A stretch of 42,396 nucleotides of DNA from positions 3,769,246 to 3,811,641 of the forward strand of contig CM022675.1 in assembly GCA_012295275.1 (NCBI GenBank), written 5' to 3'. The stretch comes from Chrysomallon squamiferum. Lineage: Eukaryota; Mollusca; Gastropoda; Neomphalida; Peltospiridae. The position numbers and the translations under genes are program-made. Below the pieces are notes generated by a model. That model worked only from the letters and a program-made list of their open reading frames with translations, was not told the origin of the DNA and made no database searches. Below are positions 1 to 13,400 of this stretch, in pieces. Positions within the stretch are counted from its first letter, which is position 1. Every line of letters begins with the position of its first letter.

Positions 1-429
1 TATTTAAAAGACTAAACTGGGGGGGGGGGATAATTAGCTGATCGATTTTATTAATTTTGTTTTTCCTTTTTAAGCTTTAATTTTAACTCTTTTGTGAAGG
101 TTATGCCGCGGGTGAATTAATACTCTGTATAATAAAAAGATGACGATAGCAATAAAAATCAAATACGTGTAATTAATTAAATGTTGCATGTGAATTCGAT
201 GTAAGGTTTTAGAGACTGCTATTCACTTATATCCGTAAGTTTATTTTAACAGATTAATCTGATGCCAAAACTAAACCAAAACAAATATCCTCTGATTTTC
301 AGTCTAGTCGCACCATTCCCTTCTATAGGAAATATAACACCCATCAGTGTCAACATTAATTTATCGATTCTTCTTTCACGCATCAAGACTTAAAAAAAAA
401 AAAAAAAAAATTTAAAGTTTCTGGTAGTA

Positions 430-460
<31 letters not shown>

Positions 461-1019
461 TTATTTCTAATTTAAGAAGAAAAAAAGAAAAACAAATTGA
501 GTTCTTAATTGTCTTCCTTGTAATTAATATTAAATTGTTAAGATTTCTGTTCGTATGAAAACACCTTCTAAAATAATATTAATTTACACTGGCACACTCA
601 CAGCTCGGCTAAATGATGTAAACAAACATCAGATCCATTCTTCGTTATCCATGTATGTAACTCGAAACATGAAATTAATCTGTACGTGGAATTATTTCAC
701 AAGAATCGAAAATATTTTATTAGCATCATCAAAGAGGGATAACTTGTATCACAATAATAATATTAGAATTACGGTTCCTGTATTGTATATTTTTGTGTTT
801 ATTGAAATCGAAACGAAAACCAGAAAAGTATACGTTAAAAAAATTATTTCTTTTATTGCATTTTTAATGTAAACTATTTTCATTATCTGGACACTCAATT
901 TTTAATATTATATTGCTGTTAGTACAGAAACTTAATTAAATATTTGTTTGTTATATTTTTAATTTTTTTCACTCTCAGTGTCCGTTTCACCCCAGATTTC
1001 ATTTCGCAATCGTGATATT
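1..1019. other. 5' flank of PA2G4, no gene recognised
   Basis: AT-rich sequence with a poly-A run near 391-409 and an ATT array near 429-458. A 105-codon open frame at 555-872 has no recognisable domain and no splice context, so I treat it as chance. I see no RNA gene or transposon here. The only promoter-like signals are at the right end, next to the PA2G4 start codon. Confidence 0.5.
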
Positions 1020-1039
1020 TCGCGCTTCTATTGAGAAAT

Positions 1040-1080
1040 GCATTGTGGGTGCCATGTGCAATACGCAAGATGGCGGACTC
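1040..1080 (+). promoter_or_regulatory. PA2G4 start region: YY1-type element over the start codon
   Basis: The initiator ATG (1070-1072) lies inside CAAGATGGCGG (1067-1077). This matches the classic YY1 element, which in many animal housekeeping genes sits at the transcription or translation start. Just upstream, GCATTGTGGG (1040-1049) resembles part of the ZNF143/THAP11-type motif. No TATA box is evident. An out-of-frame upstream ATG at 1054 would open a 27-codon frame that overlaps the true start, but whether it is in the mRNA depends on the transcription start site. Factor binding is inferred from motif match only. Confidence 0.45.
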
Positions 1081-4000
1081 GGAGCCAGAAAATGTCGAGG
1101 AAACTCCGGCAACAGATATTGTTGTCACAAAGTATAAAATGGCTGGTGATATGGTTAATGGTAAGAAAAAAACTTGTTTTAATAATATTTAATATATCGG
1201 CTATTTTAGTTTAGTGGTTTAGCGGTTATTTAAATTAATAACAACAATTGTTGCTTCGGACCATGTGTTACTTTTAATTCTCACCTTCTGTTTGCAGAGA
1301 TTATGATTCAGAACACATATGTTTTAATTTTAACAAAGATAATTATATTGCAAAGAAATTAACGACACTTTTTAACTAAAATTTTTACCGTCAGAATTGC
1401 TAAAATAAATAATCATATTAGTTGCATTTAACACTTCAAAGATAACTAACAATTTCAAAAACAATGTATTACATTTTTATTGTTTATTTATTTACTTCGT
1501 TTTTAAAAAAAGGAAATAATTTTTTTTTAATTTGCATTCAGACTGTGTTCGTTATTCTAAAATAAATGGTGAAGCTAATGTAAGTTGTAACATGGTCTTA
1601 TGAGGAAAAGCATTTAAATTAATGCGTGTTGTTAAAACTTACTGTTAACTTATAAAAAGTTGATAAACAAAAAACGGCGTAAGAAAATTGTGAGTAATTT
1701 TTTTTATTCTTTGCAATATTGTTATTACTACACTGCAGGAAGCACTAAATATCGTTTTGTATAAAAATGTTACGTATGTAACTACAGTTTTCAGTGAATT
1801 GTGAAGCAGAATTAGAAAAAAGTTTAATGATATAGGACTTGTTAGAACAAAATGTGAATTGAATTCACATAAACCGCTCCAGTTTATATAACAGCTTTAT
1901 AAAATATAAGTATTTATATTTCAACCTAAATGCATCAGTAGACTTAATAAATTGAAAACTATTTTATACTGCCAGAAGAATTTAAACTATTTTCTGAAGT
2001 TAAGCAGATTATTAACATTTATAAATATTTTAATCTGGTAATCCACTAATCCATGACACGTCAGATCTCAGTGGTTTGATGTGAATTTTAAGTTGGAATA
2101 TAAAAAAAAAAATGAATCGTCTTCGGCGCTGATGTTAAAAATACTTCAGATCCATCCTCTTGGTTCACTACATTTATTATTTTTAAGGAAATTAATAATT
2201 TTTTTGTTTGTCTAAATGTTAAATAAGTTTTACTGACAGTTTTTATTATCTGTATTTTTATTAGTTAGTAGATGGATTAAGTAATAAAAAAACCCACACA
2301 CATTGTAAAGTATATATTTTAGTACTGTATTACTCTTCTTCCTAAGATTTTATTCAAATGGGGCACTAATCATACATTTCCACAATTTCGGTGTGGACTT
2401 GTTTCAAAATGTTTTCCTTGCACCCACCTATTTGTTTTATTTAACAGCAGTCATAATTAATATAAATTATTATTTTTATTTTTTAAAAATGTTTGTTATA
2501 TAAATTCCCACTTGTCCATGAGTGGAATTTGATGCACTGGTTTATCTTTGGTGAAGAGTAGATAACATGCAATGACTCTAACCATAGACTAACAAAATTG
2601 AGTCATTTATTTTCATAAATATTTCTTCCTTAGACGACAATCGGTATTATTTTTAATTTTTTGTAGACGTTTTGAAGAAGGTGATAGGAAAATGTGTGGC
2701 AGGTGCTTCTGTTTTAAGTATTTGTGAGTTTGGAGATGCCCTGCTTCTAGAAGAAACTGGCAAAGTTTTCAAGAAAGTGAAGGATATGAAAAAAGGTTTG
2801 TTTTCTTTGTATTAGTATTTCATTGTTATTTTTTTAAATTCAGAGAAAGGATTTCATCCATACAGTTTTTGTAGCCGTGCAGAATATTATTTTATTGTCC
2901 TTTATCATTTGTAAAAGAAAATGTTGCATTAGATAAGAGGATAGGTTAATACTATTTTTCTACATGAAGTGGAAGGATTTAACTTTGAAATTTGATTTTT
3001 TTTTTTTTTTTTGCTCTGAAGTATTTAATTTCATACATTGTTTTTCATTTCTGTGTAAAAGAACAGTTGTCAGTGTTTCAGCTGATATTACACTATTTAA
3101 AAATTTTAATTTATAAATGTGAACTACTACAGTGATTACGACTTGCTCTCCAGCATTTGTTTCTTGGTTAAGCTTAATTTTAGAATTAATCTCATCAAAT
3201 TAGAATTAAGCATGTTTAGATAACCCGTTTCAAATATAGGAATGTGCTCTGGCTGCCTACTCTTTCATATCATTAAGATTTGGTGCTTTAGTATTTGTTT
3301 TTAAGCATTACTTAATACATATACAGAGGTCTCGCTACATATTGTAAGAGATGGCACATTTCACACACACACACACACACACACACGTAAATATACAGAG
3401 AACGATACAAAACTACACACACACACACACACACAAACACGTATATATAAAGAATATATTTCACAGAACAACCAAACAAAACTCGCTGGCAACAGACACT
3501 TTGATTTTATTTACTTGCAAATAAAATGACATTTAATCCATTTGATGCCATTATTTATAGGAGTATTTTTGAGAAACATGTATTTTGATCATTTCCTGCC
3601 ATCCCTTTCACAAATGTTGGGGAGACAACTGAATATGGTTTCAAAAATATTTTATTTTATTTTTTCAGGAATAGCATTCCCTACCTGTATTTGTGTAAAC
3701 AACTGTATATGTCACTATTCACCATTAAAGTCAGAACCAGATGTCATCCTGGCAGAGGGTGACTTAGTGAAAATGTAGGTATAGTAAAAATCGTTGGTTT
3801 CCCTGCTCTGCATGTTGTAAAGTATTTTAAAACTAACTTTATATGATTCTGAAATGTTTTAATTTAAAACAGTTCATACATCATTTTTCTTAATTTTATC
3901 ATCATAAAGTTGAAATGATGTACAAAATGTGCTACTTTGTAAATAAACATTTCTTAGTTTTACAGTATCTATTGTGAAAATAACAAAACAAAACCAAGCT

Positions 4001-6472
4001 AAAAATCAGACAAAAAGCCACATCATTTTTAGGAATATTGTAACAGCTAATCCACTAATCCATGACACATCAGATCTCAGTGGTTTGATGTGAATTTTAA
4101 AGTGGAAGATAAATAAAAAGTGAATCGTCTTCGGCGCTGATGTTAAAAATACTTCAGATCCATCCTCTTGGTTCACTACATCATTCAAATCATTTTTAAA
4201 TTTGTACAAAATATATTTTTTTGTGATTTTTAAAGCTTAAGCATTGATTGTTTATTTTACACTGAATATAACTAGATGTATTCAGTTTACAAACTTGCAG
4301 AACAATAAAAATATGGTGTTAACTGCTCTCAGAATGTGCTTTTTTATGTTTCATGTATGATAAAAAGACATATTCAGTTTATGGACAGTCAATAATAATG
4401 CAGCATTAACTGTTGTGAAAATGTTTGTAAGATACGTTAGAGACAAAATGTTTATTTTATTAATTATTTTTTTTATTTATTTTACAGAGATCTTGGAGCC
4501 CATGTTGATGGTTACATTGCAGTTGTAGCTCACACTTTTGTAATAGGAGCATCAAAAGTGAGTTTTTCTCATTTTTAAATATTCACACACTGATCCACAA
4601 ACATGTTCACACAACAGACGCACATGCAAATGGATGTACATGCATTCATACAATACATACTAAGAAAATTGAATTTTGTGGGGCTTGATTCTGCCAGTAT
4701 GACATCAGTAATGTTGAATATAGCAAACAGCAAGTTGGTGTGATTTATTTGAAATCTTGAGATTCTGTGTTCTGAATTCTGCCAAAGTGGAAATAATCGT
4801 TGAGAAATGCAGTTAATTTGTTTAAAATAATAAAACTCTTTGTTTAAAAACGAAGTAAATGGTTAAAATGTGACGCAGAAGTGTGTTTTATGTTTTAGGA
4901 CAAGAAAGTGACTGGCAAAAAGGCCGATGTCATAGTTGCAGCGCACAGTGCCAGTGAAGTAGCCCTGAGACTTGTAAAACCAGGAGCAGAAGTGAGTTTG
5001 TTTTCTTTAACTTTTAAAAAAACCCAATAAAAAACATCTTAAATGCATTAAATAGAAAATATTACTGACATGTTTGAAGATTTTGCACATAAAAGTGTGA
5101 GAAAGTAATAATGTTAACATATCATGTGACAGAAGTTAATTTCTGAACATGCTTATTAATAATAATAATGTAGATCTGAGTCACAATAAAAGAAATTAAA
5201 ATTATTTCGTAAATAAATTTGATCTGGTATTGTGTTAGCTAATCTGGTAATCCACTAATCCATGACACGTCAGATCTCAGTGGTTTGATGTGAATTTTAA
5301 AGTGGAAGATAAATAAAAGGTGAATCGTCTTCGGCGCTGATGTTAAAAATACTTCAGATCCATCCTCTTGGTTCACTACATTTATTACTTTAAAATGCAC
5401 TTAAAAGTATTTTATTAATATAATATACATCTAATTAAACCTCTGTATTATTATTATTAATGATAATAATTTTTATTATGCCAAAAAAAAGAGTAATAAT
5501 AATAAAAGTAATCAATAAAATGTATCAAAAATATTAAACTGTCAAAAATTTGATGTGTTTTTCAGAATTATGCAGTTACAGATGCCCTACAAAAAGTAAC
5601 AGAAAATTTTAAGTGTAAACCAATTGAAGGTAACTATATTTTTATTTGTTATTTGTAAATTTATTTAATTTATTTTTTTATATCTGAAAGGTGTGTTTTA
5701 TTATTGTGTGTTTATTTATCAGATCATCAGCTTCCCAGTATATAAGTGGTTTTAAATAGTTTGATATGTATACAGTACTTTCAAAAGTTAATAAAAAATT
5801 AAAACCCCCAAAATGCTAACAATTGCATTTCCATTCTTTTAGGAAGATCTTAAACTGTTTGAGTTAAGCAGATATAAAAATGTAATTATGAAATTTTTAA
5901 TCTGGTAATCCACTAATCCATGACACGTCAGATCTCAGTGGTTTGATGTGAATTTTAAAGTGGAAAATAAAAAAAAATGTGAATCGTCTTCGGCGCTGAT
6001 GTTAAAAATACTTCAGATCCATCCTCTTGGTTCACTACATTTATTATTTTAAAATATTGGAAATATTTTTGTTCAGGTTATTGTTATTATTATTATTTTC
6101 TGAGGATTTAACCTGACGAAGTTTAAAAAACTGTTGATAATTAAAGTATGATCGAAAAAGAGGTCTTAAAAGTACAGTATATACAAATATTACTTTTATG
6201 GTAATAACCACTTCCACGTGTATTTTGTTCCTTAAAAAATGACATGAAAAGGACCATTTGCTTTTTCACTGTACAATATATATATATGTATATACACGCA
6301 TATATATGTTCTTTGTTCAGTGATGTCATTGCATTCATTATTTAAAAAAAACATTAAAAAATATTAACTGTTTGTTTATTTTATTAATGTAATATACATC
6401 TTATTAAACCTATATTATTAATAATTTTAAGTGAAAGCTAATTTATTATATATTTTACCGACAGCAGTTTGC

Positions 6473-6503
<31 letters not shown>

Positions 6504-9500
6504 AAAATAAAACAACAGTAGCACAAGATGTCAAGTGAAAAACTGTCTTACTGCAAAATACTCAATGGCAGCAAACAGAAATTGTAATTTTACATTATTT
6601 TGAGTGATAAGCAGCATTTGGGAAAGTACACAGTAAAACTTTAGAAGTAGATAAAAATAATAATTTCATTGATTTAAGAAGTAAATAACATTTGTTTTGC
6701 AAAATGTATATAATGGCAGTAGATAAAAATGCTAATTGTACATCATACCTTTCAAGTAATAAACAGTATTGTAGATAAATAAGTGTATTCTGTTTATATT
6801 AAGTGATGAACAATATCTATATTTTAAAATGTGTACAACAGTAGATACAAATAGTATTTTCTTTGTTTTTATTTTAAGTGATAAGTCCATCTATGTTGTA
6901 AAATAAACAATAGCGTAAGACAGAAATAGTACATGTTAAGTGATGCAGTCCATATTGCATACTATAAAAAAAACATTAAATAAAGTGGATGTGTAATGTT
7001 CATTTCTAATGTTAGTGTATTGAGAATATGTACAATAAAAAAACAACTGTATAATGTTTAAGTTATAAACAATATCTGTGTTGCAAAATAAACAATAGCA
7101 ATGGACAAAAATAGTGTACAACGTTAAGTGGGAAAAAGTCCATATTGCAGAATATATATACAAAACAATAGCAAAAAACCCAGTAATGTCTTTGTGTTTA
7201 CTACAAATGATAAACACTGCAATGCAGAATATGTACAATAGTGCTAGAAAAAACAACTATAATGTTTGTTTTAAATTGTAAACAATATCTGTTGTAAAAT
7301 AAACAATAGCAATGCTAAGTGAAAAAAAATTTCATATTGCAAATCAGCAGATAAAAATAGTTTGTGTTCATTTCAAATGTTACAGTATATTGCAGAATAT
7401 GTAATTCATTTTAAGTAATAAACAATATTTGTATTGTAAAATAAACAATAGCAGTGGACAACAATAGTGTACAGTGTTAAGTGATACTGTCCATATTGCA
7501 GAATATATACAGAACAATAGATAAAAATAGTAATTTCTTTGTGTTTATTGCAGATTACAAACAGTACAATGCAGAATATATACAATATTGTTTAGAAAAA
7601 ATGACCGTATAAGAAATAATTGTAACAATATCTGTGGTGAAACGCCCATATTGCAGAATATATACAAAAGAGCAGATAAAAATAGTAATTTGTTTGTGTG
7701 TAAGTGATAAGTGCTGTAACATGCAGTAAACATGAAATAACACACATGTTTATGAAGCAGTAAATCTGTGACGAGCCACATCTGGTAACACAGTGAGATA
7801 GAAATATTCTGTTCACACCAGTGTGATGAACTCAGGTGAATTGACTGACCTGTGTGTGTCACTGTGCAACATCTGTTAAAAAGTGTTTATCATCACATCA
7901 GGTACATGATGGTTGCTAGGTAACGTGTTTGATTCATCTGATATGGCTGCATTGACATTGAGTAAAAAAAAAACAACCCAAAACAAGGTTGTTTAATTTA
8001 ATATCAAGTTTTGATTCCAAGTTTGAAATGGTGCCAATTATTGATAATTTAATTTCATCTTCAATTCTAATTTTCATGCACCTAATTTTTTCTGTGGGTT
8101 TGACAATTGCAATTTTGACCTGTTGGAGTTTGGAGATTTATAATAAAATAAAAAAAATGTTGATGTCTGTGGAGGGCAGACAACTATAGTTGCTGTGATT
8201 AACATGGGTTTTGAACGTTCTTACATGGTTTTTCTAAAGTATCTGTGGGTGAAGTTATTTTAGTATCCTGAGTATTCCCAGTGTGTGTAGATCCCTGGGT
8301 GTGGTCCAGAACACACCTATCCATGGGTACAGCAGATTTGCATCAAATCTTCTTCAATGATTACCATGTGCTTATTTCTTGAATTTCTTTTTTCTTTTTC
8401 TGTTGTGTTTTTTTAATTGAAAGTTAGTAATAGATAAAATGTTTATTCTGACAACAATCATGATAATCTGATAATCCACTAATCCATGACACGTCAGATC
8501 TCAGTGGTTTGGTGTGAATTTTAAGGTGGAAGATAAATAAAAAGTGAATCGTCTTCGGCGCTGATGTTAAAAATACTTCAGATCCATCCTCTTGGTTCAC
8601 TACATTATTCAAAGCAATTCAGACCTTCAAAAAAGTTAATCATTTTGTTTAAAATTACCTTGATTAAAAAATTGATTTAAAAAAACCATTCCTGTCTGTG
8701 GGAGTGTACATACAGATGGTCTATTCTTGCTGAATGTCAAGAAGTGTGTTGTGATAATGTTGATTTAGTGAATATTTCTGTAACTAATCTGTTCGCTGTG
8801 ATGTAAGACTGGTATTGTTTTTGCAGGCATGCTATCACATCAGCTGAAGAGACATGTAATAGATGGAGAGAAGGCTTTCATACAGAACCCAACAGAAGCA
8901 CAAAGGTTGGTTGAAACAACATGTTTGTTGTTTTTATTAAAAATGTTCTTCTTTTTACACATTTTGAATAAGGACTCACTTTATCCAAAGACATACTTAG
9001 TTTTATACTTTTTACACAGTTATTTTACTGCGTTCAATTAAAAATTGGAAGAAGTCCTTTTGAAACAGGTTTTCCTTTCTCCATGTAGATAGTGCTCAAA
9101 AATTAGTTTTTTGAACTGGCATAAAGATTTTTTTGTACTTATTTGAAAATGGGTAGATTTCATTTTGAATGAGGTGTGTTCCTGTTTACAGTTAGGTGTA
9201 GTAGTTGTAGTCTGTTTTCTGGTTTGTAGAAAAGAACATGAGAAATGTGAATTTGAAACTCACGAGGTGTACGCAGTCGATGTTTTAGTGAGCACAGGAG
9301 AAGGAAAGGTGAGATTTATTTAAATATTTTTTATATCAGTCAGTTCACTGACACAGGAACACAAATGTACATTCACAAATAACTGTATCTGCTTATTTTT
9401 TCACATGCACACACTCACTCACACACAATGTATTTATGTATACGTGTACACACACACACACACACACACACATACACACATACACTGTACACACACAAAC

Positions 9501-10443
9501 ACATAAACAAATAAGGTATTAACAGATTTACAGATATATAGATGTAGTCGTGTACAAATGACAAGCTAATTTAGCACAAAAAACCCCCTAAAAAAATGAA
9601 TACTACTCTATCTGAAAAAAGTTTTTATATTTTTGTTTAATTGAATAATGACACTTAAATTAAATAATAAATATTATCACCAGTTAAAAAAACAGAAGAG
9701 AGAAAAGGTTTACACCAATCACTGAAACTTGTTACGATTATTACAAATGGATAATGACAAAGATATCTTAATATTAGTTTTAGTACTTAAAAATTATATT
9801 AGAACTTAGCCCATTCTGAACTAAAACTTACTGATGTTACACAATTAAAATGATAATAAAAAAAAAAAAAAAAAAAAACTGAAAAAAAAAAGATAAATAC
9901 TTAAAAAAACTGAAAAGTAGAAAAGCACAACACCCCCAAATGAATGTTAACTTGTGACTACTAATAGAGACTGTTGGTATAAACAGTATTTGTGTTTGTT
10001 TAGGGCAGGGAGAGGGAGGCCAGGACTACAGTTTACAAGAAAAAAGACACAAACTACCCTTTAAAAATGAAAGCATCGAGACGTAAGTGTTAGCAAATAT
10101 CTTGTTTTATTTCAATAATTACCTTCTGTTTGTGAAATTACGTCATCACTTGCTGAATATAGCCAGTAACAGAACAAGCCTATAATACATTGAATAAAGT
10201 AATTGTGTGTTTCTAAAGAGTGGCAGTTCACTGGTTCAGTTCTTTGTGGTGGACTCAGTATTTTGTATTTCAATGCTGTCTTTTTTCTGTTTTTTTCTGG
10301 TTCTGTTATATGTTGGTTGTTGTTTAATAAGTGAAACTACGCCATAGAAAGAGAAAGTAGTGTTTGTCCTCTGCTGTCCACATTATTTTTAATTAAATTT
10401 GGAATGACAGTCTTGTGTACCAATATCACTTAAAATTAAGCAT

Positions 10444-10474
<31 letters not shown>

Positions 10475-13400
10475 TTACCTTTGCAATTCATAATAAAGCA
10501 ACATATTTACTCATTAAAGATTTTTAAAATTATTATTATTTTTTAAATTTAACTGATGAAAAAATTTAATTCGTTTATTCATTTATTCATTCATTCATAA
10601 CTGGTAATTTTCTCCAGATTAAACTTGTTTATATTATTTTATAATAATTTTTAAAAATATTCTTTTTTTTTTTTTTTTACAGAATTTTTAACCGAGACAG
10701 AAAAGAAGTCTGGTTTGATGCCTTTCACTCTCAGGTAGGTTATATGATTATAATCATCATAATCCAGGAATCTGATAATCCACTAATCCATGACACTTCA
10801 GATCTCAGTGGTTTGATGTGAATTTTAAAGTGGAAGATAAAAAAAAAGTGAATCGTCTTCGGCGCTGATGTTAAAAATACTTCAGATCCATCCTCTTGGT
10901 TCACTACATTTATTATTTTTATTTTTATTTTAATGAAAAAAATTATATTTTTATTAATCTTACATGTTATTCTTAATGTAAAAAAAAATTATTTTCTTTG
11001 GTTGATAATAGGTACAATAAAACTAATGTCTTTCAATTTGTTATCTAAAATTATTTAAATACAAGATAATGGGAGGAGCCAGGTAATTTTTGTACTTAAA
11101 TTGAAAATAATGGGGCATTTAAAGAAGTACTTTATTTGTAAACTAAACATTAAAGTAATTGCATTTATGGGATAATTTTTAGAATTAAGTGAAGTATTAA
11201 ATAATAGTATTTATGATGTTAGCAGTAATTTCTATAAATAGATTTTAAAATAATGATGTTAGCAGTAATTTTCTGGCGTCGAATAAATAGATGTTGAATA
11301 AATTTTTTAATAAATAAACTTGTACAGTATTTTCTGTGAATGTTTTCAGGGGTTTTGATGATGAGAAGAAGGCGAAGATGGGAGTTGTGGAGTGTGTAAA
11401 ACATGAACTAATGCAGCCATTCAATGTTTTATATGAGCGAGACGGTGAGAACTCGTTTTTACATGTTAGCTTTTCACCCATAATGCAACACTGTGCAGGC
11501 TGTAGTCAGTGGTTAGTGACAGGCCTGGGATGTGGTATCTAACAGGATCAGTCCTTCACATCTCTTAATTTTAATTCTTTATTATTATTATTATTATTAT
11601 TATTATTTATATATTTTGGTTACTGTAATTGGTTTGTTACATATTTGGTAGCTGTTTATGGGAGGGTGTGTAAATAAAAAAAAATTTTGTGATTGGTTGT
11701 ATTTTGAAAATTTGATTGGTGATATTAGTTCAATTGTTAATGAATATTTATTTTCAAAATTTGTGATTGGTGATATTGCTGATACCAGTTTAATAGTGGA
11801 ATTATTCAATGTTTTCAAATTGTGTTCTGAAGTGATACTTGTCACAGTGTTTACTGATTACTACTTGGATTTCTTCTTTTATACAAATGTAAAAAGTTTC
11901 CAAAAAAACATTTGTTGTGTTAAATATTTCATAAATTTAGCTCAACAAGGATCTTATTAATACCTCAAAAAACATGTACATAGAACTAAACTAACAGTTT
12001 TTCTGATTTGTATTTGAAAAATAATAAATTGAATGAGATCTTAAATTTAAATTGTCAGTATTTTGATACTTAAAAGAATATTTATTTTCATTTGGCCTGA
12101 ATGATGTTAACACAGACCTGTACTGAAATAATTTTGACAGAAGCTTTTAAAACTGACAGGTCAAATAAAATAGATAATTCAGTTATTAATAAAACTTTGA
12201 CAGAGATAATCCTTTGAAATTGTTGAACAAGACATTTTTTAACAGATTTAAATAGATATCCAGTGTTTAAAAGTTGTCCGATTTTCATATTCAGATGTTC
12301 TTATTTAAAGAAAATGTTCAAAAATAATGTTTTACTGTTTACCAGTGTTCTGTGATTTTCTGTCTGAACTGCAGTGATGAATATACAGTACTGTTGTGTT
12401 TTCTGTGTCACACAAAACACTGTGGTTATATATCATCACATCAGTCATTACAGCTATCAGAGGTCCATATGTATCTAATCTTAAAAGTATTTTAAAAGGA
12501 CCACAAGGTTGTTAGTTTTATCTGGTTAAATCCATTACAGTACAAATTCTTATGAATTGTTTCTTTTTAGGCACAATTCAGTGTCAGAATTATACAGGTT
12601 ATCACAGAAATCATTATAAAAACATTATAAAAACTATAATTAACAAATAAGAGAATCTTACTGGAAATAACTAGAATAGGGCTTGGTAACAAGGTATACA
12701 TTTGCCTCAACAGATTTCACAGGTTTTGGAAATTCTGTCACATTGGAAATTCAGTGTTTTTTTTATCTACATTTAGAAAAGTTTTGTAAACTTGCTATTT
12801 CAAAAAGGGTAAAATTTAATCTGTAGAAAAATTAAATGGCATTTGATGACTGATTTAAAAAATAAAATAAAAAACAGTTTTTAAGCACATTTCTGAAAAA
12901 TTACTATTATGCTACTAGCAGGTATTTGTGTACAAAATCAGGGAGTGTCAAAATTGGATTATTTCCATTTCCAGTCAAAAGACATTTGTTTTTTTACTTC
13001 TAGTGAAATATTTCCTGGTAAAATATCTAATCGAGTTTTTGGAAATCTCATTGTTCATTTTGTAAAAATTAAAGATTTCACATCTATAAGAAATAAAATA
13101 AAAGTTGTCCAGTCTGAATGATGTAAACACAGACCTGTACTGAATCAAACACTTGAACGAAACATTTCTAACTGACAGGAAGGACAGCCAGATTTTATAA
13201 TATAGATTTGTATAAATACATTCTCTTTTCTTAAAATAATTTGAAAATGAAAAGTAGTACAAACATTTTATTGTAAGAAATATCTTTTTCTGAACATGCA
13301 TATATTTAAACATTTGAACAGATACACTGACATTCAGACACACACACACACACACAAACACACACACGTGTTCTCTCTGAATGCCTATCTCACACATCTG

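Noticed and set aside
555-872. 105-codon + strand frame upstream of PA2G4
   Set aside because: AT-rich, no recognisable domain, no splice or promoter context.
4006-4209. Antisense small protein frame repeated at 4006-4209 and 8424-8612, with a relative at 15040-15246
   Set aside because: These frames are the reverse strand of the H/ACA units. Stem structure and box spacing explain the conservation better than a peptide, and other copies do not keep the frame.
8281-8350. Hairpin-rich GGGTGTGG...CACACC stretch considered as a tRNA or snoRNA
   Set aside because: No tRNA B box or cloverleaf, and no C/D or ACA box at proper spacing.
12350-12440. GTGATGA near 12372 considered as another box C/D snoRNA
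   Set aside because: A perfect C box, but the nearest CTGA lies upstream and no D box or terminal stem follows.
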